Notes: generated by a model not told the origin, from the sequence alone. Shown: positions 25,395 to 33,359, counted from the stretch's first letter. The stretch is DNA of 64,000 bases from a virus (IMGVR_UViG_3300036770_005131:1-64000), one strand, 5' to 3'. Translations and numbers: made by a program.

Positions 25395-26570
25395 ATGCAG
25401 TTCAATTTTATGAATACAACAGAAGAAAAGATTAAAGGAATGACCGTATTTAATACGGAAGAAGTAAATACCAAAAAGCAACCTATGTTTTTTGGAAAAC
25501 CTCTAGGAGTTCAAAGATATGATTCATACAAATATCCAATCTTTGAAAAACTTACAACTCAACAACTAGGATATTTCTGGAGACCTGAAGAGGTCTCCCT
25601 TCAAAAAGATCGTGGTGATTATCAAACACTTCGTCCCGAACAAAAGCACATCTATACTTCAAATTTGAAGTATCAAATCATGCTTGATTCTGTTCAAGGA
25701 CGTGGGCCTGGAATGGCGTTTCTTCCATACTGTTCTCTTCCAGAATTGGAAGCATGTATGACCGTGTGGGAATTTATGGAGATGATTCATAGTCGTTCAT
25801 ACACATATATTATCAAGAATGTTTATTCAGACCCTTCAGATGTATTTGATACTATTATTCACGATGAAAGAATTCTAGAACGTGCTGAGAGCGTTACAGA
25901 ATCATATAATGACTTCATCAACTCTGCACAATTTTACGGTACTTCCGAATCATGGAAGCACCGACTTGAGGGAGTCACTTATGCTAAGGAAAATCTCAAC
26001 GATGTCAAACGAAAACTCTACCGAGCAATCGCAAACGTTAATATTCTTGAAGGTATTCGCTTCTACGTTAGTTTTGCTTGCAGTTTCGCCTTTGGTGAAC
26101 TCAAACTTATGGAAGGATCTGCAAAAATCATATCACTCATCGCAAGAGACGAAAATCAACACCTAGCACTTACTCAGAACATTCTGAATAAGTGGAGGGA
26201 GGGTGATGATCCAGAAATGCAAACAATTGCAAAGGAAGAGGAAGAATGGGTTTATAAAATGTTTGATCGTGCTGTAAATGAAGAAAAGAAATGGGCAGAT
26301 TACCTGTTCAAAGATGGTTCTATGATTGGTCTTAATGATAAACTTCTTCAGCAGTATGTTGAGTGGATTGCTAATCGTCGCATGAAAGCAATTGGTCTCA
26401 AACCAATTTATGATATTGCCGCAAATCATAATCCTCTTCCTTGGACTCAGCATTGGATCAATTCTAAATCTGTTCAGGTGGCACCCCAGGAAACGGAGAT
26501 TACTTCATATTTGGTTGGTGGTATCAAACAAGATATGAAAACTGATACTTTTAGTGGATTTAAACTATAA
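25395..26570 (+). CDS. nrdB: Ribonucleotide reductase class Ia, beta subunit
   Basis: 391 aa with diiron ligands visible in YCSLPELEACMTVWEFMEMIHSR-type context and ARDENQHLALTQ. It supplies the tyrosyl radical to NrdA. A ribosome site GAGGAAG precedes the ATG, and a strong terminator follows. Confidence 0.95.
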   Translation: MQFNFMNTTEEKIKGMTVFNTEEVNTKKQPMFFGKPLGVQRYDSYKYPIFEKLTTQQLGYFWRPEEVSLQKDRGDYQTLRPEQKHIYTSNLKYQIMLDSVQGRGPGMAFLPYCSLPELEACMTVWEFMEMIHSRSYTYIIKNVYSDPSDVFDTIIHDERILERAESVTESYNDFINSAQFYGTSESWKHRLEGVTYAKENLNDVKRKLYRAIANVNILEGIRFYVSFACSFAFGELKLMEGSAKIISLIARDENQHLALTQNILNKWREGDDPEMQTIAKEEEEWVYKMFDRAVNEEKKWADYLFKDGSMIGLNDKLLQQYVEWIANRRMKAIGLKPIYDIAANHNPLPWTQHWINSKSVQVAPQETEITSYLVGGIKQDMKTDTFSGFKL

Positions 26571-26576
26571 ATATTT

Positions 26577-26603
26577 GAGGGTCTTAGAAGACCCTCTTTT
26601 TTT
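26577..26603 (+). terminator. Terminator after nrdB
   Basis: GAGGGTCT (26577-26584) pairs with AGACCCTC (26589-26596), followed by seven T. Confidence 0.88.
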
Positions 26604-26610
26604 ATAAATA
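26603..26610 (+). promoter_or_regulatory. Late promoter motif TATAAATA
   Basis: Exact motif immediately after the nrdB terminator, 25 bases before the next gene. Confidence 0.7.
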
Positions 26611-26634
26611 AATAAAAGTAAACAAGAATTAGAA

Positions 26635-27768
26635 ATGAACCCATTAGAACTTTACGAAGCATATTCTGCTGTTTATGACGAAGATCTGAGAGATCAAATT
26701 TTAGATGAAGACTATGATATTATTGATGAACTAACCGATGAAGAACTGGAAGACATTGTAGAAGAGGTTATTTATGATCTTTTAGATGAAGGTTATAGTA
26801 TTAATGATGTAGATTTAATTTTTGAAAGTGAAGAAATTTATGATGAAATTCTTTGTGAGGCAACAGTAACAAGTGATGAAACTAGACCTACATCTAGTAA
26901 AGCGGAAGTAACTTCTGGAACTGGAACAAGAAGAGTTGCTGCAGCAAGACTTGCTCGTATGAAAGCAGGTCAAAAAATTGAAAGACAAAAGGCAAGAAAG
27001 AAAAGAATTCAACGTGCAATTAGTAAAGTAAAAGGTGGAATAAAAGGCGCAATTAAGTCCGGTGTTTCAGTAGCAAGGGCTGCAGTTGATGAACCAGCAA
27101 GAAAATATGCTGAAAAAAGAGGTGTAGTTCCTAGTAAAAGTGGAAAAACTTCTTTAGGATCAGGTGAAGGTATAGGTTCTGTTAAATTTAAACAGAAAAC
27201 ATCTGCTGGAAGAAGAGAAGTTCGTTCTAGAGTTGCTGGTGACATTGCATCTAGAATAAAAGGAAAAGTTCAAAGAGGTGCTGAAAAATTAGGTAAAGCA
27301 CTCACATCACCCGCTCGTGGTGGGTCTGGTGGAGGAACATCAGTTTCTGGAAGAGTTGGTCAGGCGGCATCAGCAGTTGCAACCCGCGCTGGTGAAGTAG
27401 GAACTGCAGCAAAAAGAGGTCTTCGTGGAGCACTTCTTGGCGCTGCAAGGAAATTGAGAGAAGACGAAGAATTTGAAACCGTAGATCTTTATGATATAGT
27501 TCTAGAGCATCTCCTAGATGAAGGATATGCTGATACTGAAGAGGCAGCAACCGTAATTATGGCAAATATGAGTGAAGAGTGGAGAGATAGTATTATTGAG
27601 GAAGCAGAACAATCTTCTATGCCTCCAAGAAGAAGTGCTGCCGAACGAAAAAAAAGAGCAAAGGAACTTGGAGATAGGCAAACAATCAGGGGTATTGTAT
27701 CTAATTATAATAAAAAAAGGCAACCGTCTAGACAAGAAGACCCAGAAAAGTATTATTCTAATAATTGA
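26635..27768 (+). CDS. Basic Ala/Lys/Arg-rich putative head-interior protein, second copy of layout
   Basis: 377 aa. The acidic N-terminal helical region (LTDEELEDIVEEVIYDLLDEG) ends EILCEATVT, a prohead-protease-like LCE before A. The middle 85-270 is strongly basic with Arg/Lys/Ala/Gly. A second acidic helical block (VDLYDIVLEHLLDEGY) ends IIEEAEQ, again fitting (I/L)xE before A. The layout mirrors the 770-aa gene at 17522 and suggests acidic modules flanking a basic DNA-binding core released by proteolysis. Confidence 0.55.
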   Translation: MNPLELYEAYSAVYDEDLRDQILDEDYDIIDELTDEELEDIVEEVIYDLLDEGYSINDVDLIFESEEIYDEILCEATVTSDETRPTSSKAEVTSGTGTRRVAAARLARMKAGQKIERQKARKKRIQRAISKVKGGIKGAIKSGVSVARAAVDEPARKYAEKRGVVPSKSGKTSLGSGEGIGSVKFKQKTSAGRREVRSRVAGDIASRIKGKVQRGAEKLGKALTSPARGGSGGGTSVSGRVGQAASAVATRAGEVGTAAKRGLRGALLGAARKLREDEEFETVDLYDIVLEHLLDEGYADTEEAATVIMANMSEEWRDSIIEEAEQSSMPPRRSAAERKKRAKELGDRQTIRGIVSNYNKKRQPSRQEDPEKYYSNN

Positions 27769-27795
27769 AACCACTTTTCAAATCATAATATTTCT

Positions 27796-27824
27796 AAGGG
27801 GTCTTGACAAGGCCCCTTTTTTTA
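27796..27824 (+). terminator. Terminator with 10-bp stem and three-base loop
   Basis: 27796-27805 pairs with 27809-27818 (one G-U), followed by T residues. The -35 of the next promoter straddles the loop. Confidence 0.85.
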
Positions 27825-27834
27825 TTGCTATAAT
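27804..27834 (+). promoter_or_regulatory. Extended -10 promoter TTGACA-19-(TGC)TATAAT
   Basis: The -35 is at 27804-27809 inside the terminator hairpin, and TGCTATAAT ends at 27834. Spacing is long (19) but the TGN extension compensates. The next + strand gene is 490 bases away, beyond a reverse-strand nuclease. Confidence 0.6.
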
Positions 27835-27867
27835 AGGTTTGTTCCCTTTGAAGATAGGTTGTAGTCT

Positions 27868-28293
27868 CTAAGAATCTCCTGAACTCTTAAGAACCACATC
27901 ATAAATTCTTTCTACTTCACTACTAAAAAATTTACCTTCAACATTAGTATTATAGTAATCTTCTCTAAGAATCACATCTCTCTTAAACTGCTCCATAGTT
28001 TCATAAAAACTCATAGATTTCTTATGAGGACATAAGTAAAGTATTTCTCGGAGAAACTTATCTTCTCCGAGATTTTTTACATCTTCAATTAGTTCATCAC
28101 AAGATCCAAAGTATTTTTGCCAATCACTTTCTTTTGTTTTTCTACGACCTGTCTTACGATCTTTTTGACGAGTCCAGAAATGTTTTTTACCAATATACTT
28201 TTTATTGTTGGTTAGATTTGTAATTAGATAAACAAATCCTTCCATACCCTTTGGTACTTCCGTAAACTCTTGATTGTTATATTTCCAAGTCAT
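27868..28293 (-). CDS. GIY-YIG family endonuclease, probably homing-type
   Basis: 141 aa on the reverse strand. GFVYLITNLTNNKKYIGKK gives the GIY-YIG strands; the following K/R-rich stretch and DWQKYFGSCDEL resemble phage GIY-YIG nucleases. It is a lone reverse gene between a promoter and its likely + strand target at 28322, consistent with a later insertion. Confidence 0.75.
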   Translation of the reverse strand: MTWKYNNQEFTEVPKGMEGFVYLITNLTNNKKYIGKKHFWTRQKDRKTGRRKTKESDWQKYFGSCDELIEDVKNLGEDKFLREILYLCPHKKSMSFYETMEQFKRDVILREDYYNTNVEGKFFSSEVERIYDVVLKSSGDS

Positions 28294-28296
28294 TCA

Positions 28297-28303
28297 ATAA
28301 ATA
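28297..28303 (+). promoter_or_regulatory. Late promoter-like ATAAATA
   Basis: CAATAAATA-type late core 19 bases before the 28322 gene. Confidence 0.45.
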
Positions 28304-28321
28304 TTTCTAATAAGACTATCT

Positions 28322-28729
28322 ATGATGGAATTTCGTGCTATAGTAGGTTCATGTTCAAATACAACTGTGGCAATTTTTAAATCATTACAAAAACTTTATC
28401 GGTACTTGACAAAAGAAGAAGATCAAGTACAGTATGAGGAGGTTTCGGAACCTCAAGCAACCGAGGAACCTAATGAACCTGTTGAATCCGATGAAACCAT
28501 TATTGAGGATGAATCTGTGAAAATTGAATGTGAATCCATTCATCATGCAAGAGAATGGGCAATGAGGAAAATTGATCTTCTTCATGAGTCAGATAGGCAT
28601 AGGAATGCTCGTGCATTAGAAGCAGAGTTCAATGAGTGGATTCATATTCCCGATGGTGTTGATGAGTTTGAATACATTAGTATTGAAAATCCTGAATGGA
28701 CTGAAGAACAGGAAATTGACACAAAATAA
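28322..28729 (+). CDS. Hypothetical acidic protein
   Basis: 135 aa. The middle is Glu-rich and disordered (residues 35-70), followed by a helical part with HHAREWAMRKIDLLHESDRHRNARALEAEFNEW-type sequence (residues 74-106). Not recognised. It is preceded by a late motif and followed by an internal-protein-like gene, so a virion role is possible. Confidence 0.5.
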   Translation: MMEFRAIVGSCSNTTVAIFKSLQKLYRYLTKEEDQVQYEEVSEPQATEEPNEPVESDETIIEDESVKIECESIHHAREWAMRKIDLLHESDRHRNARALEAEFNEWIHIPDGVDEFEYISIENPEWTEEQEIDTK

Positions 28730-28735
28730 TAAATA
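28729..28735 (+). promoter_or_regulatory. Late promoter-like ATAAATA
   Basis: AATAATAAATACC overlaps the stop of the preceding gene, about 15 bases before the next ATG. It is close, so it may rather reflect the AT-rich junction. Confidence 0.4.
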
Positions 28736-28750
28736 CCTAAAAAGGTCAAA

Positions 28751-29242
28751 ATGAGAACTTTTAGGGAATTTATTGCTGAAGCAGAAATTAAATGGAATAC
28801 TGGTACTTTAAGAGGTAGCGGTAAAAGTCCATCTGAAACTGCTAAAGCAAAAAGAGCAACTTTAGAAAGAACTGCGAGACAAAAACCATCTCCAGAAGTT
28901 TTTAAAAGACTCACAAAAATAAAAAAAGGAATCAGTGGATCTGATACTCTTTCTAAAGAGACTGATCCAAAACCAGAAACCACTGCAACAAGAATGCAGA
29001 GAACTGGTAAGATAAGAAAAAATACTGGATATGCTACTCACGGGAAGGATACCCCTACAAGTTCAGTTGGAACTGAAAGTGGAGTGGCGAGAACAGGAGT
29101 CCATGATATGCGCCAGGGAGGGCGTAGAATCGGTTCTGCGAGTCCTTCTGACCAAATTACCTCTGGAAGGTTTGGAACCGTTTCTGGAGGCAGAGGGACT
29201 AGAGTAAGTCGTTCTGGTGGAACAGTCGGTAGACGAGGATGA
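28751..29242 (+). CDS. Small basic internal-head-protein-like protein
   Basis: 163 aa starting MRTFREFIAEAEIKW, nearly the T4 internal-protein targeting signal (MKTYQEFIAEA) with the cleavage context IAE before A. The mature part would be Lys/Arg/Gly/Ser/Thr-rich and basic with no predicted fold. T4 internal proteins are packaged, cleaved and injected; the same is inferred here. Confidence 0.65.
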   Translation: MRTFREFIAEAEIKWNTGTLRGSGKSPSETAKAKRATLERTARQKPSPEVFKRLTKIKKGISGSDTLSKETDPKPETTATRMQRTGKIRKNTGYATHGKDTPTSSVGTESGVARTGVHDMRQGGRRIGSASPSDQITSGRFGTVSGGRGTRVSRSGGTVGRRG

Positions 29243-29243
29243 C

Positions 29244-29272
29244 TTGACAAATCCTAAATAATCACTTATTAT
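29244..29272 (+). promoter_or_regulatory. Sigma70-type promoter TTGACA-17-TATTAT
   Basis: The -35 is at 29244-29249 and the -10 at 29267-29272. It gives a roughly 120-base leader before the hydrolase gene; the leader contains short GC-rich hairpins (around 29334-29372) but no recognised riboswitch. Confidence 0.65.
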
Positions 29273-29400
29273 GTAAAATCCCTATTATGAGTAGGGTAAT
29301 CATTATGAGTCTTTGAAGTGACATTTAGAGCCGTGGGTACTGCCCCTGAGAAGGGGAACTTCTCCTTTACCTATACGGATGTAGAGTTCTATTAAAATTA

Positions 29401-30054
29401 ATGCTAAGAAACCTTTCAACTGTAGCCGTATCTCTTCTAGGTGCGGTTGCGACATCAGCGGCAACACTGCCAACACCGAGTTTTGCTACTTCAAGTGCTA
29501 CTCAACAAATTGCAATTTTGACTGAAGAAGACAAAACTCAGGAGACAGCGACCAAAGAGGTTGCTCCCGAAAAGCCTAAAGTGAAAAGGCTAGTTTGTAA
29601 AGGATGTAATTCAAACGAAACACGTACTCTAGAATTTCTTCAGAGTCGTGGAATTACTGATAGAAATGCCCTCGCAACCATTATGGGAAACATTCGTCAG
29701 GAATCAACATTTTTCCCTAATATCTGCGAAGGTGGTGCTAGAGTTTCCTACAACTCTTGTAGAAGTGGTGGGTATGGTCTAATTCAATGGACTAATGCCC
29801 CAAGGTTCTATGGGTTAGGGAAACACGCAGCACGTATCGGTGCTAATCCTTCCTCACTAGATGCTCAACTTGATTATATGCTTCATGAGGGTGACTGGAA
29901 GATGATTGAACCTTATATGAAGACACCAGGCAAGACCATTAATCAATATATGCGTCTTGCTCAAAGGTGGATTCGTTGGGGTCATCATGGTGCCAGAACC
30001 GATTATGCGTATAATTATGCGAATAAGTTAGTTCTAACTGAAGTGGATTCATAA
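29401..30054 (+). CDS. Exported cell-wall hydrolase, phage tail-lysozyme-like
   Basis: 217 aa. The N-terminal signal-like segment ends around TPSFA (residues 25-29). The catalytic-type domain from about residue 75 has MGNIRQESTFFPN (Glu candidate), GGYGLIQWT and LDAQLDYMLHEG, matching the phage lysozyme-2/tail lysozyme pattern. The signal peptide suggests periplasmic action. It is monocistronic: promoter 29244, terminator 30073. Lysis versus penetration role unresolved. Confidence 0.7.
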   Translation: MLRNLSTVAVSLLGAVATSAATLPTPSFATSSATQQIAILTEEDKTQETATKEVAPEKPKVKRLVCKGCNSNETRTLEFLQSRGITDRNALATIMGNIRQESTFFPNICEGGARVSYNSCRSGGYGLIQWTNAPRFYGLGKHAARIGANPSSLDAQLDYMLHEGDWKMIEPYMKTPGKTINQYMRLAQRWIRWGHHGARTDYAYNYANKLVLTEVDS

Positions 30055-30072
30055 AAACTGAATATAACTCTA

Positions 30073-30097
30073 AGGAGTGCTTCGGCACTCCTTTTTT
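30073..30097 (+). terminator. Terminator with UUCG loop
   Basis: AGGAGTGC (30073-30080), loop TTCG, GCACTCCT (30085-30092), then T run. Confidence 0.9.
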
Positions 30098-30103
30098 AAT
30101 GAC

Positions 30104-30132
30104 TTGACATAAGTATCAAAACTCTATATAAT
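30104..30132 (+). promoter_or_regulatory. Consensus promoter TTGACA-17-TATAAT
   Basis: Perfect sigma70 consensus hexamers at 30104-30109 and 30127-30132. Confidence 0.85.
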
Positions 30133-30192
30133 AGGTTTGTGACCGATGAAAAACATATAAGGCTTATAGATATATAAGAAGCAGAGAATCTT

Positions 30193-30582
30193 ATGTATCA
30201 GTATAAAATTAAAGATATAAGAGTAGTTGATGGTGATACAATTGAAGCATCAATTGATTTAGGATTTAATATCTTTCTAAAGCAATTTATTCGTTTAAGT
30301 AACATTAATGCTCCTGAAATTAAGACTTTAAATGAAGAAGTAAAGAAGTATGGATTGAGGGCAAAGAATAAACTTGAGGAGTATATCAACTCTGGAACAG
30401 AGGTAATTGTAGCAACTCAAAATCCTAATAAGTCTGAAAAGTATGGAAGAGTATTGGGTGAGGTTTATGTTCAAGGACATAATCTAACCGCAAGTGAATA
30501 CTTATTCGCAAATCAGTATGCTTGGGCATATGACCCATCAAAAGAACAAGACCTATCAGAACTCGCACCGTTAAATGAGTAA
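30193..30582 (+). CDS. Thermonuclease-like (SNase) protein
   Basis: 129 aa of staphylococcal-nuclease fold: VVDGDTIEASIDLG (metal site), QFIRLSNINAPE (Arg35 equivalent), YGLRAKNKL and YGRVLGEVYV (Arg87 region). There is no signal peptide, so it acts inside the cell, possibly in host DNA or RNA breakdown. First gene after a consensus promoter. Confidence 0.85.
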   Translation: MYQYKIKDIRVVDGDTIEASIDLGFNIFLKQFIRLSNINAPEIKTLNEEVKKYGLRAKNKLEEYINSGTEVIVATQNPNKSEKYGRVLGEVYVQGHNLTASEYLFANQYAWAYDPSKEQDLSELAPLNE

Positions 30583-30865
30583 TCTACCAGAAGACCCAGA
30601 ACAGGTTATTGATTTAGTTGCTAAATCTCAGTATTTAAAAGTGAATACTGAGTTAGGTGAGATTAAACTAGAAGCACACAATCAGGTTAACATTCAACCA
30701 AAAGGAACTCCTTTGGGAATGAAACTTAAGTTAGAAGAAACTGGTGATATTACACCTACCATTACATTTGATACAAAAAAACTGAGAGAACCTTCTAAGA
30801 AAATTAATCCTTCTGAAATAGTTGATAATGCTATAGAGGAGTATTTAAATGACCAAGAAATCTAA
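30575..30865 (+). CDS. Hypothetical 96-aa protein
   Basis: Acidic, with strand-rich KVNTELGEIKLEAHNQVNI and a helical C-terminus (PSEIVDNAIEEYLN). It overlaps both neighbours. Not recognised. Confidence 0.5.
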   Translation: MSNLPEDPEQVIDLVAKSQYLKVNTELGEIKLEAHNQVNIQPKGTPLGMKLKLEETGDITPTITFDTKKLREPSKKINPSEIVDNAIEEYLNDQEI

Positions 30866-31133
30866 GTTTAATATTTTTGAATTTAAATATGGTGTAGAAA
30901 AAAGAAATATCTTTCATTATGTAAGACTTGGATTTTTTCTCAAAGGAACTGTAGATGTTGTATCACTACTTCCATTCGTAGACCGTAAATTTCTTTTCAA
31001 TTTAATTGACGAAATACAATTAAAATTTGGTGTTGATGTTCTAAACGATTATATTATCAAAGATGACGAATTACTCCGTTTTCGTATAGATAGAACAATA
31101 GAGAAAGCACTTAAAGACCATGAAGATACCTGA
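30849..31133 (+). CDS. Hypothetical 94-aa protein
   Basis: Basic N-terminus then mixed; FLKGTVDVVSLLPFVDRKFLF is notable. It overlaps the 30575 and 31120 genes. The C-terminal helix resembles that of the next protein (both end in acidic-basic helices after DDE/DDA). Not recognised. Confidence 0.5.
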   Translation: MTKKSKFNIFEFKYGVEKRNIFHYVRLGFFLKGTVDVVSLLPFVDRKFLFNLIDEIQLKFGVDVLNDYIIKDDELLRFRIDRTIEKALKDHEDT

Positions 31134-31605
31134 ATTCTTGGTTGGGTTTAGACTGTCTCCTAAAAGGTCTCTGATTGCTGCTCTAATCGCCTCTGGGATT
31201 GCCTTTCTCACTACAAGGTGTGGTATCAGTCAAGAAGACCTTTTGAAGTTCTACAACGAACTCAGAAAGGGAATTAAATTTGACTTACCCGATGAGAATA
31301 ATGTTTTGAATGAGATTGATAGACAACTCAACGAAAGAATTAATAATGACCCAAAATTACTTGAATTCAAAGTTCGTAGAGAAGTTGATGACGCAATCAG
31401 TCGTTATGAAAGAGAAGAATACCAAAACCGTCAAATTAATATGAAAAACAAGAATATTCTAGAAGAAATTAATAAACCCAAGTATGATAAGTTACAAAAA
31501 CTGATTGTAGAAAACGCAGTTTATTATGAGTTTGATGATGGAACTATGGGTATTCGTGGTGCTTGGGTTGCTCCAGACCCACGGGAAATAGATTTAGAGC
31601 AATAA
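31120..31605 (+). CDS. Hypothetical membrane-anchored protein
   Basis: 161 aa. A possible N-terminal transmembrane helix (LIAALIASGIAFLTTRC), then a long charged helical domain and a C-terminal strand region (YYEFDDGTMGIRGAW). It could be periplasmic or virion. Not recognised. Confidence 0.5.
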   Translation: MKIPEFLVGFRLSPKRSLIAALIASGIAFLTTRCGISQEDLLKFYNELRKGIKFDLPDENNVLNEIDRQLNERINNDPKLLEFKVRREVDDAISRYEREEYQNRQINMKNKNILEEINKPKYDKLQKLIVENAVYYEFDDGTMGIRGAWVAPDPREIDLEQ

Positions 31606-31650
31606 AACTTGTATATATAAACATATCTTTTATTTTTATTGGAGATTATT

Positions 31651-31848
31651 ATGTCTGAAATCGCAACTAAAATCGCAGAAGCATTTGAAGCTTGGCAAAC
31701 TGAAGATGAAAAGTTTGTAAATGGCAATGGTGCTGCAGGAACCCGTGCTCGTAAGGCACTACAGGAAATTGCAAAACTCGCAAAAGAAAGAAGAGCAGAA
31801 ATTTCCGAAGAAAAAAACGCCAGAAAGGAAGCGAAGGTGGGGGGTTGA
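31651..31848 (+). CDS. Histone H1-like (Hc1-type) small DNA-binding protein
   Basis: 65 aa from ATG 31651 with ribosome site TTGGAG. The pattern GNGAAGTRARKALQEIAKLAK resembles Hc1-type histone-like proteins of bacteria and cyanophages. Helical, with basic clusters. It probably binds DNA. A promoter -35 lies over its stop codon. Confidence 0.65.
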   Translation: MSEIATKIAEAFEAWQTEDEKFVNGNGAAGTRARKALQEIAKLAKERRAEISEEKNARKEAKVGG

Positions 31849-31873
31849 CAGACCTCTTCCTCCATGGTATTCT
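31845..31873 (+). promoter_or_regulatory. Sigma70-type promoter TTGACA-17-TATTCT
   Basis: The -35 is at 31845-31850 overlapping the histone-like gene stop, the -10 at 31868-31873. It faces the tRNA region. Confidence 0.6.
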
Positions 31874-32101
31874 ATGAGGGTGGTTGAGAGACCACCAACT
31901 AAATCCTAAGTTTCTTAGGTCAAGGGAATGGCCTCCCTTGTCAGATAAGGTAAGGAAAGAAAAAGGAGAATGGGAACGCCTGCGGGATGATACCTCACCT
32001 GCCTTATCTACTGATAGAGGTTATGCCTCTGTTATATTCTTGAGATATAACACGCATAATCCATCAATACCCTCTATGCCTATCCTTCAAAAAAATAATA
32101 C
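31874..32101. other. Non-coding stretch before tRNAs
   Basis: No convincing gene. It contains several short repeats of CCTTATC/GATAAGG type able to form hairpins, between two promoters. It may be a leader for a tRNA precursor. Confidence 0.4.
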
Positions 32102-32130
32102 TTGACAATTCTAGATAAGTTGAGTATTAT
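32102..32130 (+). promoter_or_regulatory. Sigma70-type promoter TTGACA-17-TATTAT for tRNA cluster
   Basis: The -35 is at 32102-32107 and the -10 at 32125-32130, about 30 bases before tRNA-Arg. Confidence 0.75.
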
Positions 32131-32159
32131 GAAGTGAAGCACAACCCAGAGGGTCTCTT

Positions 32160-32235
32160 GGGCAAGTAGCATAATGGATAATGCAGCATCCTTCTAAGAT
32201 GTCGATTGGGGGTTCGAGTCCCTCCTTGCCTGCCA
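32160..32235 (+). tRNA. tRNA-Arg(TCT)
   Basis: Acceptor GGGCAAG/CTTGCCT, anticodon loop CTTCTAA, T arm GGGGG-TTCGAGT-CCCTC. CCA is encoded at 32233-32235. It reads AGA, a codon favoured by this AT-rich phage. Confidence 0.9.
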
Positions 32236-32308
32236 GGGGAATTAGCTCAGTTGGTAGAGCAGCGCCTTTGCAAGGCGAAGGTCAGGAGTTCAAGTCTCCT
32301 ATTCTCCA
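32236..32308 (+). tRNA. tRNA-Ala(TGC)
   Basis: Acceptor GGGGAAT/ATTCTCC, anticodon loop TTTGCAA, TTCAAGT T loop. It starts one base after the CCA of tRNA-Arg. Confidence 0.92.
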
Positions 32309-32309
32309 C

Positions 32310-32338
32310 TTGACAATCTAGGTTAAATACCTTATGAT
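32310..32338 (+). promoter_or_regulatory. Promoter TTGACA-17-TATGAT between tRNAs
   Basis: The -35 at 32310-32315 begins one base after tRNA-Ala; the -10 is at 32333-32338, so it transcribes tRNA-Gly and tRNA-Asn separately. Confidence 0.65.
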
Positions 32339-32348
32339 TGTCTCAAAT

Positions 32349-32420
32349 GCGGGGTTAGTTCAGTGGTAGAACGCTATCCTTCCAAGTTAGATGTCGTCGG
32401 TTCAAATCCGATACCCCGCT
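32349..32420 (+). tRNA. tRNA-Gly(TCC)
   Basis: Acceptor GCGGGGT/ACCCCGC, anticodon loop CTTCCAA, T loop TTCAAAT. It reads GGA. Confidence 0.92.
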
Positions 32421-32440
32421 CTGAATCTTTTGGTTCTCAT

Positions 32441-32512
32441 TCCCCTGTAGCTCAGCGGCAGAGCTATCGGCTGTTAACCGATTGGTCGTAGGTTCAAATC
32501 CTACCGGGGGAG
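32441..32512 (+). tRNA. tRNA-Asn(GTT)
   Basis: Acceptor TCCCCTG/CGGGGGA, anticodon loop CTGTTAA, T loop TTCAAAT. Confidence 0.92.
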
Positions 32513-32513
32513 T

Positions 32514-32521
32514 TATAAATA
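32514..32521 (+). promoter_or_regulatory. Late promoter motif TATAAATA
   Basis: Exact motif just after tRNA-Asn, 22 bases before the next ORF. Confidence 0.65.
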
Positions 32522-32543
32522 CTCGGAGAAATATGAAGATATC

Positions 32544-32804
32544 ATGGAAAACTTACGAATACGGTGTAGATCCTGTAATAAGGAAATAGAAGGTCATCCA
32601 GCAAAAACCATTTCTTGTGGTTGTCCTAACATGGCAACTATAAGAAATAATACAAATATAACTGCACTTGACCTGTCTCAGGTAGTAATGTTAAATTCGC
32701 CAAATAAGAAGCAAAAGAATAATGTCCTTACAAATGAGGATATTATGTGGCAAGAAGCAAGACGACAAAGAAAAGTTCGTCGTTTAGATTTTGAAGTCCG
32801 TTGA
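32544..32804 (+). CDS. Small Cys-rich, possibly zinc-binding protein
   Basis: 86 aa. CRSCNKE and SCGCPN provide four cysteines in a zinc-ribbon-like arrangement; the C-terminus is basic (ARRQRKVRR). Possibly DNA or RNA binding. It lies inside the tRNA cluster under a late promoter motif. No firm family. Confidence 0.55.
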   Translation: MENLRIRCRSCNKEIEGHPAKTISCGCPNMATIRNNTNITALDLSQVVMLNSPNKKQKNNVLTNEDIMWQEARRQRKVRRLDFEVR

Positions 32805-32815
32805 GGACTTTTATT

Positions 32816-32902
32816 GGTAGCGTGGCAGAGTCCGGTTTATTGCGCTTGTCTTGAAAACAAGTGAGGGTAAAACCTCCGTTGGTTCAAATCCAACCGCTAC
32901 CG
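32816..32902 (+). tRNA. tRNA-Ser(TGA)
   Basis: Acceptor GGTAGCG/CGCTACC, anticodon loop CTTGAAA, long variable arm TGAGGGTAAAACCTCCG typical of type II tRNAs. Confidence 0.92.
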
Positions 32903-32967
32903 TTTTAGTAAAATGGAACACCAATTTAACAATTTCTTCAACAGTGTTACTAAATGAACATATTTTG

Positions 32968-32995
32968 TTGACACTGAAAACCTAGGAACTATTAT
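32968..32995 (+). promoter_or_regulatory. Sigma70-type promoter TTGACA-16-TATTAT
   Basis: The -35 is at 32968-32973. The -10 could be TATTAT 32990-32995 or an overlapping TATATA further on. Confidence 0.65.
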
Positions 32996-33019
32996 ATAAT
33001 AGTACTATGCACAAACCCA

Positions 33020-33169
33020 ATGGATGATCATACTTATGCCAACTGGGTGAAAATTAAAGAAACTTTTGAAGAATCGGGTAACACTGATAATATGTTTTAT
33101 AAAAGAGCATGTGAAATTGTGAAGACAAAAAGAGATCCTATGGAGAAATTCTGGAACAAAAATGGATAG
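33020..33169 (+). CDS. Hypothetical 49-aa protein
   Basis: Starts MDDHTYANWVKIKETFEESG; helical and charged. First ORF after the 32968 promoter, overlapping the next ORF by 8 bases. Not recognised. Confidence 0.5.
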   Translation: MDDHTYANWVKIKETFEESGNTDNMFYKRACEIVKTKRDPMEKFWNKNG

Positions 33170-33359
33170 TAACATTCTTCAGCAAAGAGCATTTATTTTA
33201 AGTTCTCTTCGTAGGTTAGATGTACCCATATCAACCTATGCTTATAGATTTGCAGATAAAGTAATTAAAGAAGGTTGGATGCCTTCCTCTGGAAATTTAA
33301 AAGAAGTTGATGCAAAAATTGAACTGAAATACTTGGAGTTCATAAATGGGCAAGGATGA
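33162..33359 (+). CDS. Hypothetical 65-aa protein
   Basis: Starts MDSNILQQRAFILSSLRRLD; helical and basic. Overlapping both neighbours. Not recognised. Confidence 0.5.
   Translation: MDSNILQQRAFILSSLRRLDVPISTYAYRFADKVIKEGWMPSSGNLKEVDAKIELKYLEFINGQG

Noticed and set aside
31884-32105. 73-codon + strand ORF before the tRNAs
   Set aside because: No ribosome site, odd composition, and it covers two promoters and hairpins; probably chance.
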